Assembly (NCBI GenBank): GCA_025024175.1
Contig: QCXZ01000064.1
Location: 49,807,325 to 49,871,324 of the forward strand
Origin: Rhyzopertha dominica
Lineage: Eukaryota; Arthropoda; Insecta; Coleoptera; Bostrichidae
DNA length: 64,000 nucleotides
Direction: 5' to 3'
A program made the position numbers and the translations under genes. Below, one piece after another: positions 58,101 to 64,000 of this stretch. The notes beneath the pieces were generated by a model that made no database searches, had not been told where the DNA came from, and saw nothing but the letters and a program-made list of their open reading frames with translations. Numbering within the stretch: position 1 is the first letter of the stretch; each line of letters opens with the position of its first letter.

Positions 58101-58529
58101 AGTTTACAAAACGAGATAGTTTCGTTAATGTTATTTGTGTGAAAGATGACTGTAAAGCGTCAGTTTAGCTAATAGGAAATCGGAAAGTTACCTACGTTAC
58201 TCAGACACTTATTAGTAACAGACGAGATAATGTAAAAAAATCTTCTGTAAACGGGGGCTACTTGGTCAACCTTTTTGAACAATTTTGCAAAAATCTCAAC
58301 AAGTTTAAAATTTATGACTAAAAAAATATGCATTATACCGACNTAATTTATGGATACCTAGGAATGGCATTAACATTTATAAAAAATGAACATTTGTCAA
58401 AAAAAATTTTGTCGGGGTATTAAATAGCCGCTTGCTTGGTGCTATTTGAACAGTTTTTAAAACTGCCTAGATTATGTAAGCAAGTGATCAAATTGGGCAC
58501 TTTACTCTGCTAATTTTATGTACAAGTAC

Positions 58530-58623
58530 CTGCATTTTCACCTTTAGTTGGCAAAATATAAAAACTTTATCATCATTGTCGTTGATAGACTTATAGTCTT
58601 CAGAATCTTCACATCGGTCGCAG
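58530..58623 (-). CDS. Candidate internal exon
   Basis: A strong pyrimidine tract (CTTTTTCTATCTTTTGTTGTATAG) precedes an open stretch CDRCEDSEDYKSINDNDD then VFIFCQLK, ending at one of two donors (LK|GTGAAA or MQ|GTACTT). The acidic, non-random composition suggests coding, but no neighbouring exon or family was found. Confidence 0.25.
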
Positions 58624-59476
58624 CTATACAACAAAAGATAGAAAAAGACATAAAAAATTAAACAATGTTAATCCAATCGCTTCTGGTTTCATATTTGTTA
58701 TTCTTGTGCCAGCAGTAACAAGATATCTAATTTTCCTGTCGCTAAAATATGGGTGCTCATAGGTTATAGTATATCAATCCGTAAGTTAGCTTTTCCTCCG
58801 ATGAGATATCTAAAATAATCTAAAATAATTAATCCTCGTACTTTGTAATTAGTTCTGCGGCGTAGACAACCGTATAACTATGAAACTTCGCCACTATACA
58901 AGACATAATCGCAGTAATAGGTATATCTTTTCAAGGTAACCAAAAACCGGTCCTATAATGCAAATGACGTAACCAGTTGTTTTTTGTTTCATTATGTAGG
59001 CCAATGTCGTCTCTATACCATTCAGTTCTGCAGTTTTGCATTTTCCTGTTACCGCCCAAACAAGAGCCGAGTTTTAATAATTAAAATTGACGGACCCTGC
59101 GGACCAGACAAAAGCCTGGACCGCGAGTATTTTAGGATTTTGTAATTTTCTGGCTTCTTTCCAGGCCCACTGAACTGTTTATAATAGCGCCTGCTGGGTG
59201 TTAATTACCCCTTCGGTGTTATGATAGTCGAGCTTTGTTTTGTAAGCCATTCGCGGATATTGTTTATTGATGTCAGGAATCTTGACTTTCTGTTGTAAGA
59301 GCATTGAAAGCTTGTAAACATTTTGCTCGGATGTCATGTTTTCGTGTTCAAATTGAAGAATTGTTCAGGTACTTACAGGGTGGTTCTTTACAAATGTTGT
59401 GTTATTTTGATTTTTTTGTAACGCGTAAATATGTGTAGTTAAATATATAGATGTTTTATTTAGTAAAGTCCTTTGG
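58624..59476. other. No feature seen
   Basis: A modestly GC-rich part lies at 59085-59215. No gene recognised. Confidence 0.35.
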
Positions 59477-59754
59477 ATAATTATTTTTGTTTATTTTTGT
59501 AGCTTTAGGCTCTTAGTAATCATATGAAATCAAATAAGTTTTATGTTTATATGACGTTTCGATCTTTTTATTCAGATCTTTTTCAAATACACTCTTTACA
59601 TATAATTGACAAATTAAATTGACATTAATTTAATATGACATTTACAATTTTGATAGCAATACAAAATGTACCTTGGAGTTTGCTCCATATAACTTATTTG
59701 ATTTAATATAATTATTAAGAGTCTAAACCTACAAAAATAAACAAAAACAATTAT
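59477..59754. mobile_element. Inverted 64-bp arms around a hammerhead-like motif (Penelope-like remnant)
   Basis: The arms 59477-59540 and 59691-59754 are inverse copies with 58 of 64 positions identical. Between them, on the minus strand, lies the motif at 59553-59586. Penelope-like elements carry hammerhead motifs in repeats that may be inverted, which this resembles. No reverse transcriptase is seen nearby. Confidence 0.45.
59553..59586 (-). ncRNA. Degenerate hammerhead-like motif
   Basis: Minus strand: TTGAAAAA, stem GATC/GATC with a 10-nt loop, GAAACGTC. The catalytic 5' core is altered (TTGAAAA against CUGANGA), while the 3' GAAACGTC is kept. Confidence 0.3.
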
Positions 59755-62205
59755 GTAGTTAAAGTTCGTAATTACCAAGTAAGTAATATTTGTAAAGACA
59801 GACTTTTAAAATGAATAGGCACGTTATCTCACCCTACCAGATTATTATAGAATATTATTAGTGCTGCTGTAAAACAGTAGGTACACTTTAAAATATGCAC
59901 AAGTACGCCAGAAATAACAATTTTTATTCATGAATTAAATTTTGGCTAAGGTGGCGATTTCCAGAAATAATAAATTTAATAGGTTTGCGTTGGGGCAGCG
60001 ATCAAAAAAAAGATGTTTCCGTTTTTACTTACCTATCAGATGAATAAATATTTATATAATGAAATTCAAGAAGAATAAAGACTACAACTAAATATGAAAG
60101 GATAAACATGTACCTACACCGTTATAAAATGCATGTGTGCCAAGTACCTTTGACACCTGCATCTGCAATAACTTACTGTAGCCCACAAAGACAGTTGCAG
60201 CTGGTTTAAAGACCACGACTAAATTATCTTAATATGAAGTGACCTGACAATTAATCTATAGTGCGCATTTTGTACGTTTTAATAGCATTTTATGTCTGTC
60301 GATCTACGGCTATTTTAAAGAACACTTTCTATTGTAGATCTATTCTTAGTGATCCGTCTGCGGCGGCTTTTAATGACCTTTGTCCAATGGGAAAATGTCT
60401 TCCGTGTGTTGCCATGGTCGTTGAACTTTACACATATTCTATAGCGGCAAGTTTTTCGAATATGCGCATTTTAAAGTCTAAAATTTTTTCACAAATACAG
60501 CTTGTAACAGATTTCACTCAATATTATAAGGCCAAACTACAACCAGAAAAACAGTTTAGAAACGTTTTCGAAAACTACAGCTACTACTAGTGTATTACTA
60601 CACCAATTTTATACATCTTTAATTCAATCGCGTACTTACATTCTGTAATAAAATGTATCGGATGTGCTATAAATAACCACATTTTATGTTCACCTTGTTG
60701 TTACGTTGCAACCAGTGCTGCGGTTTTTATTAAACATTGTGTACTGAAATATTGTATTTTGCTGTTATAAAAAAAAACATGAAGCCAAACTGTACTTTAT
60801 TTATACGATTCATTGTTATGGAAAATTGTTTTACATCGATACTTATGTATGCTATACATTTATGTATGGGTAAAGGAACCTTACTGTTTTTTTTATACAA
60901 CACATGACATATATAAAAGACTTTGATATATAGCGCTTGGGTGCTATCATAATGTATGTGTAGTAGCTGTAAAGCACGGTGTGTTGAAAAATACATACAG
61001 TAAATAAATACCAGGTTTATTTATCCCTGAAATCCCTATTTTGAAGTCAATAAGTTTTTTTTGTAAGAATAGCAATATGCAACGCGTGACGAAAACTGCT
61101 TTTACTTTATTTTTATTTATTATGCTGTAGCGGAGTGCTGGTGTTTATTTTTATAGAATTGGACAATTAGACCATTTCAAAATGAACCTCTAAATTATGC
61201 CATCTAATTATTTATTATAAACAGAAAATTACATTATTCTCCCAGTTAATTAAGTAGCTTTCCTAAAATGCCAAAATGTACACAAACCGCACTTACTATG
61301 GACCCATGGCCCCTGTAAGTAAATGTCAAAAGCATTTGGTCAGACTAGCTGGACGTTTAATATCATTTCGATTAATTTTAATTTAAACACTTATTTTGTG
61401 GAATCCTTGTATTATTTGTATTAGTTCTTCTTAGGGGTTTTGGTTACAATAAGAACTATTTTTATTGACGTATCTACCTTCTTCTCAGGGCATTATCATT
61501 TTTTTTCATTATGTATAACATTAGTTTTACATTAATAATGAATATAGACTTAATATTTTACAGTGGTAACATCGGATGTAGGAGTGAATCATGAAAGTAA
61601 GTTTCTTAGCTAAACAGATAATCCATACTATTCTACAGGAAACACACATTTAGGATAGAACATACTGTAATAATATGTAATTTATAGAAACAGAATTAAT
61701 GAGCATGAACATATTTCTTTCTAAAATAGTGATTAGGAACAACCATTTTAATCATACTACACACGAACCTGGAGATAAATGCATATNTCATAATGCCAGA
61801 ATATAATTATCTGGATATGCAATGTCTTACATATACATAGAATTTAATCATAAGAATACAGATTAAATGGCGAAGTTATTGACTTTGTTAAAATAAAATT
61901 TAGTTTTACACTTAGGTATATATAAACATTTTTATTTTTCACGTTCAAAATCTTATTCAATTTAACGATTGTTGAATGGTTGAACCCTTCCTTGTTACAC
62001 TCTCAGGCTTCCTGTTCAAGTAGGCACTCTAATGGTACTTATCAGAGACAAGTATATTAAACAATAATTTAATATGTTGGCAGTATCAGCATGTAAGTAT
62101 TCTGCATTACAATGGTGGTACCGCAACAAGGACAACTACAGAACAGATTATACTTATAGATCATACTCTTTCATTATAAAGTTAGCTTCCAGTGTTTCTC
62201 ATAAT
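59755..62205. other. Unassigned sequence
   Basis: A 109-codon plus frame (60261-60590) starts with GTG rather than ATG and has no motif. A minus frame 60730-60996 likewise. Remainder is AT-rich. Confidence 0.35.
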
Positions 62206-62209
62206 TCAT

Positions 62210-63666
62210 CCANTCCATCCTCATCAATTAATCTGGATGCAGTACGTCTAGCACATTAGCTGTAGTTTTTGATGACTTAGCTGAAATATTATGATTTTGA
62301 TCAGCCACCCGCGATGTTATTAAAATCTTATTTGAGTGGCAGAACTCAAGCTGTCACATATAGGAGGGATGCTTCAACCGAACTGTCAGTCTCATCGGGC
62401 GTGCCACAGGGTTTAATATTAGGACTTTTGCTCTTTATAATTTATACAGCTGACATCCTAAACTCGGCGCAAGACTGTAAAGTAATGGCCTATGCTGATG
62501 ACACGCAACTCTACCTGGGTTTTGACAAGCTTGATCTTGCATCAGCGAGTAATATTTTAAATCATGAGCTGGAAAATATTCAGCTCACTTTCAATGAACA
62601 CAACTTAAAACNTAACACTNAGAAATCACAGCNGATGATTTTTTGTAGCAAAAAAAACTGCTGTTGCTGTTAAGAAAAACTTGAATATATTTATCAATAA
62701 CACCAAATTAAATTTTGTTGACTCTTCTAGAAATCTTGGACTGATTCTTGATAATAAATTTCGCTTCAAAGAACATATTACTAAATTGATTCAAACATAT
62801 TTTTCGAAACTTAAAATCTTATACTCCAGTAGGCACTTTTTAAACTTTAATTTAAAAAAGCAGCTTTGTGAATCGCTTATACTCTTACAATTTAATTATT
62901 GTGATTTTCTGTATAGCCCTTATTTAGATGCTTATGGCAGAAATAGAATTCAATAGATGCAGAACGCCTGTTGCCGTTTTATTTTTGGTTTTCGACGCAG
63001 GGACCATGTCTCTCGTAGGGTACGTTCACTTGGTTGGTTGTCTATGGAGTCTCGCTGAGAGTTTCATCTGGGTTGTTTTGTACATGGTTTACTTTTTTCC
63101 TCCGTTTCACCGGTTAATTTAAAGAGCAGATTTGTTCGCAGTTCTTCTGTACATTGCCGTAATACGCGCTATAAATCAAGATTCTTGCTGCCGCCTCACC
63201 GGGACTGCCATATTTAGATCATTTACCTATAATGCCGTAAAATTGTACAATAGTTTGCCAGAAGAATTTAAAATTCTTAATATTAATAAGTTTAAATTCA
63301 TATTCAGGTCATTGCTATTTGATACTTGCCTTACCTATTAGCTTTATCTCTTGATTCTCTTTTGTTTTGTTTTTTTCTCGTTGAGATTTCTGGCAAGATA
63401 CTGTTGTGTTGCTGCCCCTATGAGCTCTGGATGTTCTCGTATGATTGCTTAAAACTGACGGTTTGCGTGTTGATTAGCATTTATTGCGTTGCCGTTGCAC
63501 TTAAGAACAACTGTTTGCTATAAAATTGATTTAGGTTAAGTAGAATAGCAGTCAGCTAGACTTTGCCTACTAGTGAATAGAAAATACAGCTGAGTTTAAA
63601 ACTTTCTTTTCTTGATTTTGTTGAATTTTGCTATTTTCTAATAAAGCCTTATTATTATTATTATTA

Positions 63667-63699
<33 letters not shown>

Positions 63700-63717
63700 C
63701 ATTATTATTATTATTAA
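62210..63717 (+). mobile_element. CR1/L2-like LINE, RT to 3' end with (TTA)n tail
   Basis: A decayed RT start (NLDAVRLA, 62231-62255) leads to LLKSYLSGRTQAVTY, GVPQGLILGLLLFIIYTADI, the active site YADDTQLYL (62494-62520) and LENIQLTFNEHNLK. After a frameshift near 62670: FVDSSRNLGLILDNKF (62717-62764), NACCRFIFGFRRRDHVS (about 62960-63010) and, in a further frame, YNAVKLYNSLPEEFKI (about 63229-63276). N bases and two or three frame changes. Endonuclease and ORF1 are lacking: a 5'-truncated copy. The 3' UTR ends in TTA repeats. Confidence 0.85.
63648..63717 (+). repeat. (TTA)n microsatellite, LINE tail
   Basis: About 70 bp of TTA/ATT units with two interruptions, directly at the LINE 3' end. 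Confidence 0.9.
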
Positions 63718-64000
63718 TACGAGTACAATTTGAAGAATCTATAGTAATCTGATCTATAGTAATAGGGCGGCATTTATGTTAAACGGAAAGGTACGAGTTG
63801 CATCCCGCTAATCCCATGTGTATGTACATACCTGGTGGCTAGAAAAAGTCCAAGCGAGTTGGGTCCAACTAGTTCACCCAATAAAGCAATTACAGGGGTT
63901 TATCACTGAGGATATTATATTTCTCAAAATCTCTTCTTTCTGATATTTTGTCACTCATTGGTTATACCTTTACAATTTAGCCGCCCCCTTATAAAATGTG
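63718..64000. other. No feature seen
   Basis: No coding or repeat signal recognised up to the window end. Confidence 0.4.

Noticed and set aside
60261..60590. 109-codon plus frame
   Set aside because: Begins with GTG rather than ATG, no family motif, no splice or transcript evidence; not enough to call a gene.
1..64000. CRISPR arrays, bacterial operons, ribosomal RNA or complete tRNA genes
   Set aside because: No regular direct repeats with spacers, no prokaryotic gene layout and no rRNA-like stretches; the split genes and LINEs show eukaryotic nuclear DNA.

Overview
The window is AT-rich eukaryotic nuclear DNA, most probably from an insect or another arthropod. Genes are sparse and intron-split. 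Most recognisable sequence is decayed transposable elements (several non-LTR lineages, BEL/Pao, Tc1/mariner-type foldbacks, hAT-like and other MITEs). A few single N bases show it is a draft assembly. I could run no search, so all family names rest on motifs read by eye and on remembered protein families.

Two host genes can be assembled from exons with proper GT-AG boundaries, both on the minus strand. The first (12406 down to 6991, three coding exons, 191 aa) is a BAX/BAK-type Bcl-2 family protein with BH3-like, BH1 and BH2 regions and a C-terminal membrane anchor. Its introns hold an antisense LINE relic with a foldback MITE inside. The second (18485 down to 16410, three coding exons, 227 aa) is the orthologue of GATAD1, a chromatin-associated GATA zinc-finger protein. 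The two lie head to tail about 4 kb apart, separated by an LTR-like block and retroelement scraps.

Layout: 1-1.35 kb minus-strand LINE relic; 1.9-4.8 kb local duplication, THAP-domain relic and nested MITEs; 7.0-12.4 kb Bcl-2 family gene; 14.5-15.9 kb LTR-like block, RT tail and MITE; 16.2-18.5 kb GATAD1; 20-22.4 kb LINE relic; 25.4-27 kb BEL/Pao relic and degenerate minisatellite; 28.1-29.7 kb LINE with (TAA)n tail; 31 kb transposase relic; 36.8-37.7 and 43.2-44.2 kb two large foldback elements flanked by TA; 48.5-51.1 kb a DNA transposon with about 475-bp inverted repeats and a broken cysteine-rich gene; 51.9-53.1 kb an element built of TTATAAAAC motifs; 53-62 kb mostly unassigned sequence with a Penelope-like inverted repeat; 62.2-63.7 kb a LINE with (TTA)n tail.

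The most notable points are the Bcl-2 family gene, which no single open reading frame reveals, the long-TIR transposon with its cysteine-rich relic, the TTATAAAAC array element, the three-module foldback, and a scatter of hammerhead-ribozyme-like stem-loops, one of them between the arms of a 64-bp inverted repeat as expected for Penelope-like elements.
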